Source: Flammeovirgaceae bacterium (GTDB lineage: Bacteria; Bacteroidota; Bacteroidia; Cytophagales; Cyclobacteriaceae). Taken from it: a DNA stretch of 64,000 bases. Positions 20,201 through 26,640 of this stretch are shown piece after piece (positions within the stretch are counted from its first letter, which is position 1; each line of letters begins with the position of its first letter). Position numbers and translations under genes: made by a program. The DNA lies in assembly GCA_016712035.1 (NCBI GenBank), contig JADJRT010000001.1, positions 682,001 through 746,000 on the forward strand, given 5' to 3'. Below the pieces are notes generated by a model that saw nothing but the letters and a program-made list of their open reading frames with translations, searched no databases and was not told where the DNA came from.

Positions 20201-20504
20201 AGGCACAAAAACCTGGGGCGGACTTGTAGGCACGTGGGACACACCTCCTTTTGTTGACGGTGGAAGAATGGTGGCCCCGCGCGGTGGGTTCTATGATGTA
20301 GATGGCAACTGGGCTGTAGAAGGTGTGGGCATCTCGCCCGATATTGCTGTGGAACAAACACCGGCCGAGGTAATCAAAGGCCGCGATCCACAACTGGAGC
20401 GGGCTGTTCAAGAGGCGCTGACATTATTGAAAACACAAAACGTAGAATTAAAACCCGAGCCGGCTCCACCTGTAAAGTATAAGCGGCCTGCGAAAAAGAA
20501 TTGA
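17250..20504 (+). CDS. Tricorn protease homologue, exported
   Basis: 1084 residues from ATG 17250, which yields a signal peptide (MKTLRILPYLIAFLISVNAF-SQ). Two beta-propellers come first (FSPDGKLIAFTGQYDGNTDV, PVWSPDGKRIAWFSDATGEY, PAWSPDGKFIAFTDTDYNLW), then a core domain with the histidine-bearing NNTHGAPWNDVYKW, a PDZ domain (LREPGMGIKEGDYLLEVNGV), and an S41-like catalytic domain with ERNNGGGSAADYMV, the serine in INERAGSGGDLLPYL, and GVGISPDIAVEQ. Tricorn degrades short peptides; in Bacteroidota these are periplasmic. A Lys/Asp-rich linker near residue 555 separates the propellers from the core. Confidence 0.93.
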   Translation: MKTLRILPYLIAFLISVNAFSQGTMLLRQPTISSTEIVFVYANDLWIVGKDGGDARRLTSNEGSESNPHFSPDGKLIAFTGQYDGNTDVYLIPAEGGQPTRLTWHPGADQVTGWTPDGESVLFATSREAVPTLESKIYTINKKGGVEEALAIPRAVAGEISEDGKSIAYQQIGFWDAEWRNYRGGQAKPIWIVDLKNYSLKMTPQTDNERHTDPTWLNNVVYYLSERDYANNVWSYNPATNESKQLTFHSDFDAKSLDAGGGQIVYEQGGYLHVLNPASGQTKKLTINVRGDFHWARPRWQEVKPTSLLNASLSPSGQRALFEYRGEIITVPKEKGDWRNITNSSGAADRYPVWSPDGKRIAWFSDATGEYQLMITDQEGLEKPKSIAIAKPTFFFKPAWSPDGKFIAFTDTDYNLWFTDVASGVTKKVDTERYAHPNRSLNPVWSPDSKWIAYARLLDNHYKAIKVHNIETGQNLQLTDGMADAISPVWDATGKYLYFLASTNYGLNTGWLDMSSYDRPITRALYLIVLSKDEPSPLSPRSDEEKEKPKDDASKTGKENAAVTPVKIDADGIAQRILAVDIPLRDYVDLQPGPENYVFYAESVPNQQGVTLHRYNFKDRKSEVYLSPLNDVSISNDRKQLLYRSNGTWGILGTSDTGKKVGDGKLESLASLKIKIDPREEWKQIFREGWRYQRDFLYVNNTHGAPWNDVYKWYSPWVEHVQHRTDLNYIVDILGGEVAVGHSYTSGGDFPQVESVPVGLLGADYEIEKGTYRFKKIFTGESWNPQLKAPLREPGMGIKEGDYLLEVNGVTISSTENFYKYFEGTADRQTKIRVNSKPTLEGSRWVNVVPVANENQLRMMNWVEGNRKKVDELSGGKIAYVYIPNTGQPGYTYFNRYYFSQQDKKGAVIDERNNGGGSAADYMVDIMARQLMGYFNSKVGDHRPFLTPNAGIFGPKVMLINERAGSGGDLLPYLFNKMKIGPLVGTKTWGGLVGTWDTPPFVDGGRMVAPRGGFYDVDGNWAVEGVGISPDIAVEQTPAEVIKGRDPQLERAVQEALTLLKTQNVELKPEPAPPVKYKRPAKKN

Positions 20505-20557
20505 TCATTAACCACAGAGAGCACGGAGAATTACAATAACATGTGACTTAAAAGCAA

Positions 20558-20764
20558 ATGTTAGTGAATAGATCAATGGTAACTTGTCACGAAGTTATGC
20601 CAATTGATTTCAACCATACGTTTCTTTGCTCGGAACAACCCTTCACATGTCCTTTCTGCGGAGCAAGGACAAATATAATTCTCGAACTCTCCGAGAGTGC
20701 CTTTCAAATTCATGAATGCCAATACTGTTATGATCAATTTGTAGTAGATTGTGATGACGAATAA
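20558..20764 (+). CDS. Small zinc-ribbon protein next to HNH gene
   Basis: 68 residues. Two cysteine pairs, CPFCGART near residue 31 and CQYCYDQF near residue 54, with an LSESAFQIHE spacer, make a compact zinc ribbon with an acidic end (VVDCDDE). Internal Met codons at 20576 and 20597 are alternative starts; the cysteines are kept in all. It lies 12 bases before the HNH endonuclease gene in the same direction, suggesting a joint transcript. I do not recognise a named family. Confidence 0.62.
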   Translation: MLVNRSMVTCHEVMPIDFNHTFLCSEQPFTCPFCGARTNIILELSESAFQIHECQYCYDQFVVDCDDE

Positions 20765-20776
20765 AGACCAACTACG

Positions 20777-21547
20777 ATGAAAGAAGGACAAAAGCTTTGG
20801 ACAAGAGATGAGCTTATTCTTGCAATTAACTTGTATTGTAAACTCCCATTTGGAAAAATCCACCGCAACAATCCAAAGATAATTGAGCTTTCCGAATGGA
20901 TTGGAAGAACCCCAAACTCCGTTTCATTTAAACTTGTAAACTTTGCAAGTTTTGATCCGAGTCTAAAAGCAAGAGGAATTAAAGGAGCCTCAAACGCTAG
21001 TAAACTTGACTTGGAGATTTGGAATGAATTTTACAATAACTGGGATGAGCTGCCTTATGAAAGTGAAAAATTACTTGCCAAGTATGCACACCGCAGTATA
21101 GAACAAGTAAGCGAAATCGATATTTATAATTTACCCAAAGAGGGAAAAGTAAGAACACAGTTAGTTAAGATTCGAGTTAATCAGAATTTCTTTCGTTCAA
21201 TGATTATAGCTTCCTATAATAATAAATGCTGCATAACAGGATTATCTAACAAAGATTTACTTGTCGCGGGTCATATTCGACCGTGGGGTGTTGATGAAAA
21301 AAATAGAATGAATCCTCACAATGGTCTTGCTATAAATGCCCTTCACGATAAAGCCTTTGAGTGTGGTTTGATTACCATTCTTCCTAGTTATAAAATCAAA
21401 GTTTCTTCCATATTGAAGAAATCAAAAGACGAATCCATAAAAGATTATTTCTTGAAATACGATAATCAACCGATCACGCTTCCTAAAAGATTTTATCCTG
21501 CCAAGGAATTTCTAGAATATCACAACGATGAACGCTTTAACAAGTAA
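20777..21547 (+). CDS. HNH endonuclease (HNH_2 type)
   Basis: 256 residues. The first half is helical and contains TRDELILAINLYCKLPFGKI and IGRTPNSVSFKLVNFASFDP, which looks like a DNA-binding module found with restriction-like HNH proteins. The C-terminal HNH domain reads YNNKCCITGLSNKDLLVAGH, IRPW, then NPHNGLAINALHDKAFECGL: the histidine of AGH, the asparagine of NPHNGL and the histidine of LHDKAF are in place. Related proteins are annotated as HNH or restriction endonucleases and are common in mobile and defence contexts. No methyltransferase is adjacent. It overlaps the following gene by 20 bases. Confidence 0.85.
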   Translation: MKEGQKLWTRDELILAINLYCKLPFGKIHRNNPKIIELSEWIGRTPNSVSFKLVNFASFDPSLKARGIKGASNASKLDLEIWNEFYNNWDELPYESEKLLAKYAHRSIEQVSEIDIYNLPKEGKVRTQLVKIRVNQNFFRSMIIASYNNKCCITGLSNKDLLVAGHIRPWGVDEKNRMNPHNGLAINALHDKAFECGLITILPSYKIKVSSILKKSKDESIKDYFLKYDNQPITLPKRFYPAKEFLEYHNDERFNK

Positions 21548-21815
21548 CATCCTATTTAATTATGAGTATCGGGATGCTGGCAACTATCATATTTCTGGAT
21601 ATGAAATCTTTTCAAATCCGGAGTCACTTCCCTTATCTAAGGTTGAAGAAATTATAAAAACGTCACTAATCGATTCTGAATTTTTCGATCCATGCAACTG
21701 GAAAGTTAAACGTCTAAAGCATAATGATTGGATACCTGATTTGGATCACACATGGAACAAATTTGATTCCCCGCCCTTGTTGGTGTTCTTCACCAACAAG
21801 CAGACGAATCGTTGA
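21528..21815 (+). CDS. Small protein of unknown function, end running into a repeat
   Basis: 95 residues, overlapping the HNH gene by 20 bases. The body reads ILFNYEYRDAGNYHISGYEI, then IIKTSLIDSEFFDPCNW, and IPDLDHTWNKFDS; aromatic-rich, acidic, probably a small alpha/beta protein. I have the impression of a recurring uncharacterised family with a YRDAGNYK-type start and a DHDWHEF-type end but cannot name it. The last dozen residues (LLVFFTNKQTNR) are encoded by the first hairpin repeat at 21776-21800, so the natural stop was probably replaced when the repeat arrived. Confidence 0.65.
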   Translation: MNALTSNILFNYEYRDAGNYHISGYEIFSNPESLPLSKVEEIIKTSLIDSEFFDPCNWKVKRLKHNDWIPDLDHTWNKFDSPPLLVFFTNKQTNR

Positions 21816-21912
21816 TTTAGTAAAATCTCATTATTGAATCATTTGCCTTTGTTGGTGTTCTTCACCAACAAAAAGACGATTCGTTGATGTGGGAAAGTCT
21901 CATTATTGATCT
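21776..21912. repeat. Two tandem copies of a 72-nt unit, each with a covarying hairpin
   Basis: Hairpin 1 (21776-21800) is CTTGTTGGTG-TTCTT-CACCAACAAG. Hairpin 2 (21848-21872) is TTTGTTGGTG-TTCTT-CACCAACAAA. The outermost pair changes from C-G to T-A, keeping the stem. Both hairpins are followed by AGACGA-TCGTTGAT and by TCTCATTATTGA, so the unit is about 72 nt. The antisense of the loop side (TTGTTGGTGAAGAAC) recurs on the plus strand at 21988-22002, and in slightly altered form near 22734. Confidence 0.8.
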
Positions 21913-21976
21913 TACATCAAGTGATTGCATAGTGCTGTCCAGTGTTGCTTCCCGTAAACTGAATAAAAGATTGTGA

Positions 21977-22121
21977 GCGGATTGAGATTGTTGGTGAAGA
22001 ACTAGCGATGGTGAGAGATTAAGTGGTCAAGTCCCTCACCCCGGCCTCGTGCCTCGGCCACCCCTCTCCCCGGGGAGAGGGGCAGGGGTGAGGGATTTAA
22101 CGCGCAATTAAAAACAGCCAC
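21977..22121 (+). repeat. Left flanking repeat of the 22-bp array (about 145 bp)
   Basis: This stretch runs from GCGGATTGAGATTGTTGGTG to CAGCCAC and is repeated with small changes at 22722-22854. It contains CCCTCACCCCGGCCTCG and its complement-like GGGGAGAGGGGCAGGGGTGA, which fold into a long G+C-rich hairpin. The bracketed 22122-22229 stretch to its right has no recognisable gene. Confidence 0.82.
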
Positions 22122-22229
22122 TGACTAAGAATCTGGAACCCTGCGCCTCCGCACGCAGGCACCTTAAAACATAGAATCTTGATGAGGGTGGGGTTTTCCA
22201 ATTTTGGCAGGTTTCAAATTATAACCTCA

Positions 22230-22681
22230 TACCGAGTCAAACTACAACTCCCACCAAGTCAAACTACAACTCCCACCAAGTCAAACAACAACTCCTACCG
22301 AGTCAAACTACAACTCCCACCAAGTCGAACTACATCTCCTACCAAGTCAAACTACAACTCCCACCAAGTCAAACAACAACTCCTACCAAGTCAAACTACA
22401 TCTCCTACCGAGTCAAACTACATCTCCTACCGAGTCAAACTACAACTCCCACCGAGTCAAACTACAACTCCTACCGAGTCAAACTACAACTCCCACCAAG
22501 TCAAACTACATCTCCTACCGAGTCAAACTACAACTCCCACCGAGTCAAACTACAACTCCTACCGAGTCAAACTACAACTCCCACCAAGTCAAACTACATC
22601 TCCTACCGAGTCAAACTACAACTCCTACCAAGTCAAACTACAACTCCCACCAAATCAATCTACATCTCCTACCAAGTCGAA
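22230..22681. repeat. 22-bp tandem array, 20 full units and a partial one
   Basis: The unit is YACCRAGTCAAAC followed by TACAWCTCC (22 nt; Y=C/T, R=A/G, W=A/T). Twenty units in a row (22230-22669) have exactly the same length, with no insertion or deletion, and a 21st breaks off after about 13 bases. Variation is confined mainly to the first base, the fifth base and the W position; rarer changes are GAAC for AAAC and CAACA for CTACA. Units 10-13 (22428-22515) are identical to units 14-17 (22516-22603), an 88-bp internal duplication. The unit contains no stop in any plus-strand frame, so the 183-codon open frame at 22179-22730 arises from composition and need not be a gene. Confidence 0.92.
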
Positions 22682-22721
22682 CGGGAAGGGATCCCAGAGA
22701 TGGGAGATTCCGCAAAAGAAT

Positions 22722-22854
22722 GCGGATTGAGACTGTTGGTGAAGAACTAGCGATGGTGAGTGAAAGTGGTCAAGTCCCTCACCCCGGCCTCGTTCCTCAG
22801 CCACCCCTCTCCCCAGGAAGAGGGGCAGGGGTGAGGGATTAACGCAGCAGCCAC
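22722..22854 (+). repeat. Right flanking repeat of the 22-bp array (about 133 bp)
   Basis: Second copy of the sequence at 21977-22121, in the same direction, starting GCGGATTGAGACTGTTGGTG and ending CAGCCAC. It is shorter by about 12 bases and has lost a few of the hairpin pairs (CCCCAGGAAGAGGGGC in place of CCCCGGGGAGAGGGGC). The two copies bracket the tandem array. The region from 22855 to 22980 shows nothing else that I can assign. Confidence 0.82.
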
Positions 22855-22991
22855 TACCTTCGCGGGATTGCGGGTCGCGCAAGACTTTCATTATCATCAC
22901 ATCAAACTACAAAACTAAGCTTCGTTCAACCCTTCATCTATCTTGCCCGCAAAGACATATAAATTGCGAGTAGCTCTAAAACTCTAAAGTT

Positions 22992-23129
22992 TCGGTCTGT
23001 AAGGGTACGTAGCAAGGGTTAGCTGTTAGGCTCAATACCCCAAGCCGTGGTCTGTGTCCGCACAGAACACATAAGTTTCGGCCTGTAAGGATACAGGCCG
23101 AGGTTGGAGTTAGATGCTAGGCTCAATAC
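22992..23129 (-). repeat. Inverted copy of the two-hairpin element between 21-bp direct repeats, plus a half copy
   Basis: A half element (TTTCGGTCTGTAAGGGTACG, from about 22990) precedes GTTAGCTGTTAGGCTCAATA-C (23018-23038). Then comes a full 70-nt element (23039-23108: GTGGTCTGTGTCCGCACAGA...CGGCCTGTAAGGATACAGGC-CG) and a second copy of the flank, GTTAGATGCTAGGCTCAATA-C (23109-23129; 19 of 21 bases equal). The element is the reverse complement of that at 10129-10196. No gene is present between 22855 and 23144. Confidence 0.8.
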
Positions 23130-23144
23130 TTTGAAAAGATGAGC

Positions 23145-23645
23145 TCACTTCAAATAGTAGATAATTAGAAACGTAATTAGCGCGAGAATAAATGTGTTTA
23201 AAATCAACTCCTTCCAAGTGATTGAACCTTGATTGACTATGTTCTTAAGAAAAGAAGTGATTAGTATTCTGTTAGGATAAATTATTACTAAGTTCAGAAA
23301 AAGCAGAGCACCAGTAAGGACTTTCATGGGAGGCGAAAAATCAAAAGCAATATTTACAAGGAACACACCTAACAGCGCTGGGAGCAACAGAAGAGAACCA
23401 AGTAATTGAGTTTTTCTAAAGAGCAAGAGAAAGCCAGGAACAAGCTCGATGACACCTAAGAGCATTGAGAACCAAGAGGAGAAACCTAAAAATGCCCATG
23501 TTATCGTTACTCCATCTAGCTGGTTCAATGGAAGTAGATAGACATCTGGAGGTAGAACAAATTGAATTTGCAAGATTTTAATTAAGCCATAGGCAATCAT
23601 CGTAAGCCCCAACATGTATCTGATTGCACCTGTAAGGAAATTCAT
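23145..23645 (-). CDS. DoxX-like membrane protein
   Basis: 166 residues from ATG 23645 (an earlier Met adds three residues). Hydrophobic throughout, with four to five membrane helices: AIRYMLGLTMIAYGLIKILQ, SSWFSMLLGVIELVPGFLLL, LLGSLLLLPALLGVFLVNIA, ALLFLNLVIIYP and a final FILALITFLIIYYLK. The LGVIELVPGFLLLFRKT segment is the typical 'G-x-E-x2-x-G-x-LL' core of DoxX/DoxD-like proteins. The role of this family is poorly defined (redox or electron-transport associated). It lies downstream of the class V aminotransferase gene on the same strand, 32 bases apart. Confidence 0.75.
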   Translation of the reverse strand: MNFLTGAIRYMLGLTMIAYGLIKILQIQFVLPPDVYLLPLNQLDGVTITWAFLGFSSWFSMLLGVIELVPGFLLLFRKTQLLGSLLLLPALLGVFLVNIAFDFSPPMKVLTGALLFLNLVIIYPNRILITSFLKNIVNQGSITWKELILNTFILALITFLIIYYLK

Positions 23646-23677
23646 ACAGACCAAGGGTTAGATAATAACAAATATAA

Positions 23678-24937
23678 TTATCCCATCGCCTTAAGCGCTT
23701 CTACAAATGTATCCAACTCTTTTGTTGTCGTATAAAGATTAGGCGTTATGCGACAGCCATGCACTCCGGCTCCATCAATCGCTACCGTATAGATTTTATA
23801 CTTTTTTAATAATGTATCTGCCAACAGTTGTGGCTTCATTCCTTTTATACCCACATTGCCAATGCCGCAATAGCGCTTCGGGTCTTCCGGAGTGTTTACT
23901 TCAATGTGTGGCACATTGCGCACGCGACTGGTCCAATAGTTTTGTAAGTAGCGCAATCGGCTTTCTTTCCGTTCGCGTCCGATCTTCAGATAAAAATCAA
24001 TTGAATCGGCAATCGTAAGATCAGTATGTACCGGATGCGTACCAATCTGGTTAAGCCAGCCGATGTCGTTCTGATCTGTTACTCCGGAAGCCAGCAGAGG
24101 CCACACGTGCGAAGCGTTTCCTTGCTTCACATATAAAATGCCAGCTCCCAACGGAACACTCAACCACTTGTGCAGACTGGCTCCGTAATAATCGCAGCCT
24201 AAATCGGGAATAGAAAAGTTAATATGAGCAAAAGCATGCGCTCCATCTACCAGCACTTCAACGCCTTTGCTATGCGCCATGTCGCAAATTTTACGAATTG
24301 GTAAAATCTGGCCCGTGATGTTAATCATGTGGCACACCATTAACAATCGCGTTTTGCTTGTAATGGCATTGGCATAAAGATTTACAATCTCATCATCGGA
24401 TGTGGGGTGGTTAGGAACAGAAATGATCTTGTTTACAACTCCTTGTTTTTTCTCCATCAGTTTAAACATGTTGAGCATAGACCCATAGTCTTGCTCGGCC
24501 ATCACAGCTTCATCTCCTTCCTTCCAATGGAAACCACCAATAACCAGATCAAGCGACTCGGTCGTATTTCGGGTGATAATTAATTCGTCTGACGAACAGC
24601 CAGCCAACTCTGCGAGCTTAGCAGCCATCTTTTTCTTGTTATCCCACTGTACGGTGCGCATGTAATACGATCCTTGATAATTAACCTCGCGGATATGTTC
24701 GAGTTGCTTTTCAAGGATTTCTTGTGGGAGGAAACAGTAATAGCCATTTTCCAGATTTATATAATCAGGTTTAAGTTTATACCCACTTCGGATGGCTTCC
24801 CAAAAATCTTCATCCTTGGCGAGTTCTTCGGCAGGGATGTTGCTGGTCTGTTTTGCTAACAGGTCAAGACTTTGCAATAGAGGAACCCCCGTTAATGAAA
24901 GCATTCCTAAATTTTTAAGAAATGATCGCTTATCCAT
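23678..24937 (-). CDS. PLP-dependent class V aminotransferase-fold enzyme
   Basis: 419 residues from ATG 24937 (MDKRSFLKNLGMLSLTGVPL); the first 25 residues look like an export or Tat-like leader but with a single KR pair, not RR. The fold-type I core has TRNTTESLDLVIGGF (phosphate cup), VCHMINITGQILPI, VLVDGAHAFAHINF (the aspartate that pairs with the pyridine nitrogen), and the Schiff-base lysine in YYGASLHKWLSVPLGAG. Relatives include isopenicillin N epimerase-like and cysteine-desulfurase-like proteins; the actual reaction cannot be assigned. It precedes the DoxX-like gene. Confidence 0.87.
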   Translation of the reverse strand: MDKRSFLKNLGMLSLTGVPLLQSLDLLAKQTSNIPAEELAKDEDFWEAIRSGYKLKPDYINLENGYYCFLPQEILEKQLEHIREVNYQGSYYMRTVQWDNKKKMAAKLAELAGCSSDELIITRNTTESLDLVIGGFHWKEGDEAVMAEQDYGSMLNMFKLMEKKQGVVNKIISVPNHPTSDDEIVNLYANAITSKTRLLMVCHMINITGQILPIRKICDMAHSKGVEVLVDGAHAFAHINFSIPDLGCDYYGASLHKWLSVPLGAGILYVKQGNASHVWPLLASGVTDQNDIGWLNQIGTHPVHTDLTIADSIDFYLKIGRERKESRLRYLQNYWTSRVRNVPHIEVNTPEDPKRYCGIGNVGIKGMKPQLLADTLLKKYKIYTVAIDGAGVHGCRITPNLYTTTKELDTFVEALKAMG

Positions 24938-25052
24938 GGTATGATTATTTAGTGCTAACAAATCTACCAACTTATTTAGGATTGCCTTCACGGAATACGC
25001 GGAAGTATTCAAACGGTAATTTTTTTAATACCTTTAAAAATATCTTCAAGAC

Positions 25053-25571
25053 TTGACAAAAAATCTGAAGCCATTCGAACAACTATTCAAAGAACACTTT
25101 AAGCCTCTGTGTGGCTTTGCCATGAAGTATGTGGGGGATTTGGATGAAGCAAAGAATCTTGTTCATGAAGTCTTTATTTCGTTTTGGGAAAAGTTTGATA
25201 CGCTGCCCGTAGACACGCATTACCGAAGCTATTTATACACCGCTGTTCGGAACCGGAGCTTAAATCACCTGCGCGACAGAAAGAAACTTATAGCCCTGGA
25301 GAATGCCGAACATAAAATGGCCGAAGAAAACACGGCAATGGAAACTGCGGAACTTGAAAAGGAAATTGAATATGCCATAAATTCTTTACCGGAAAAATGC
25401 CGCCAGATTTTTGAGCTAAGCCGGTACGAAGGTTTAAAATATCAGGAAATCGCAGAAAAACTGGAGATTTCAGTAAAGACGGTGGAGGCTCAAATGTCCA
25501 AAGCGCTTGCCACGCTGAGAACTCATTTGGGCGAATTTTTATCTCTTATATTTATTTTGATATCCCCGTAA
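25053..25571 (+). CDS. ECF RNA polymerase sigma factor (FecI type)
   Basis: 172 residues with a TTG start at 25053 (the frame has no suitable ATG upstream). Region 2 reads FKEHFKPLCGFAMKYVGDLD and EAKNLVHEVFISFWEKFDTL; region 4 reads INSLPEKCRQIFELSRYEGL and YQEIAEKLEISVKTVEAQMS. This is the RpoE-like group that Bacteroidota pair with a FecR-type anti-sigma factor to control a TonB-dependent transporter. The partner gene begins 43 bases downstream and the transporter after that, so all appear to be one regulon. A small CGTA-AGGG-TACG palindrome covers the stop codon (25567-25578). Confidence 0.9.
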   Translation: MTKNLKPFEQLFKEHFKPLCGFAMKYVGDLDEAKNLVHEVFISFWEKFDTLPVDTHYRSYLYTAVRNRSLNHLRDRKKLIALENAEHKMAEENTAMETAELEKEIEYAINSLPEKCRQIFELSRYEGLKYQEIAEKLEISVKTVEAQMSKALATLRTHLGEFLSLIFILISP

Positions 25572-25613
25572 GGGTACGAGTATGTTTATGTGTTTTAAAA
25601 GAAGAGCCAGTGT

Positions 25614-26619
25614 GTGAATAACGAACAAAACCATATTGATGATTTGATCTCCCGTTGCCTGACTGGTGAAGCCAAGCCTGTGGAGCATGACCAACTTAAC
25701 ACCTGGATTGCGTCCAGCGTGGAGAATGACGCGTACTACCAAAAACTGAAGCGGACATTTGATTTGAGTGGTAATTATTATCCCAACAAAACCTTAACCG
25801 GGTCGATTGATGTTGATCAGGAGTGGAATCATTTTGTCAATCGGGTTGAAAAGAAAAAGCCAACCCCGGTTCGCTCGCTCGCGCCCGAAAAAAATACTTC
25901 CTGGATGCGCATTGCGGCTGCCGTGCTTTTATTGATTGCATCTGGGTTTGTCATTAATTATTTTTTATTCACCACCCGCGATATTCAGTTTGAAACTGCA
26001 GATAATACGCTTGAGATAACCTTGCCCGATGGCAGCCAGGTAACACTCAATCGATTTTCGGAGTTAGTTTACACCCGGATTATGGAAAGCAAGAGCGAAG
26101 GGTTCGCATAAAAGGAGAAGCATTTTTTGATGTAGAACGCAATCCAGAAAAGACATTTGTTATTGAAATTAATAAGGCTACTGTTGAAGTACTGGGCACC
26201 TCGTTTAATGTGCGTGGTTATGAAACAGAAAATCTGGAAGTGGTTGTTCAAACAGGAATTGTTAAACTATCGGCACCTGAAAGAACCAAAAATATTATTT
26301 TAAAAGCCGGAGAGCGCGGGGTTTATGAAAGGGGCACAAAAACCTTACCCATATTGCGAATGCCGATCTTAATTTTCTGGCTTGGAAAACACGTAAAATC
26401 GTATTTGTAGAAAGTGATTTACGCGCTGTTGTAGAATCGATAAATCGCATCTATGGATCGGACATTCGTATTGCTACGCAGGTCTCGGGGTCATGTGTAG
26501 TAACGGTAACGTTTGAGCAACAAAGCTTAGAATCAATTTTAAAGGTTTTAAAAGATACGCTCAATCTGACCTTCACCAGCAAGAACGGTGTAATTGAAAT
26601 AACCCAGGCAGGATGTTGA
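25614..26619 (+). pseudogene. FecR-type anti-sigma factor, frame broken twice
   Basis: GTG start at 25614. Frame 1 gives the cytosolic domain (MNNEQNHIDDLISRCLTGEA), one membrane helix (IAAAVLLLIASGFVINYFLF) and the start of the FecR domain (TLEITLPDGSQVTLNRFSEL). A base is missing near 26095 before IKGEAFFDVERNPEKTFVIE and LGTSFNVRGYETENLEVVVQ. A second is missing in the A5 run near 26340 before NLTHIANADLNFLAW. The last part, IVFVESDLRAVVESINRIYG to ITQAGC, is the DUF4974 C-terminal domain. Restored length is about 335 residues. It would hold the ECF sigma at the inner membrane until the transporter signals. Confidence 0.85.
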
Positions 26620-26640
26620 TTTGCTCAACGGATTGTAAAC

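Noticed and set aside
22230..22681. CRISPR array
   Set aside because: Units of 22 bp are directly joined with no spacers between them, and no cas genes are near.
22179..22730. 183-residue repeat protein encoded across the 22-bp array
   Set aside because: The unit has no stop codon in any plus-strand frame, and 22 is not a multiple of three, so the open frame follows from composition. No signal peptide or start context supports translation.
25614..26619. Programmed ribosomal frameshifting in the anti-sigma gene
   Set aside because: Two shifts are needed, no slippery heptamer with a downstream structure was evident, and similar breaks affect many unrelated genes in the window.
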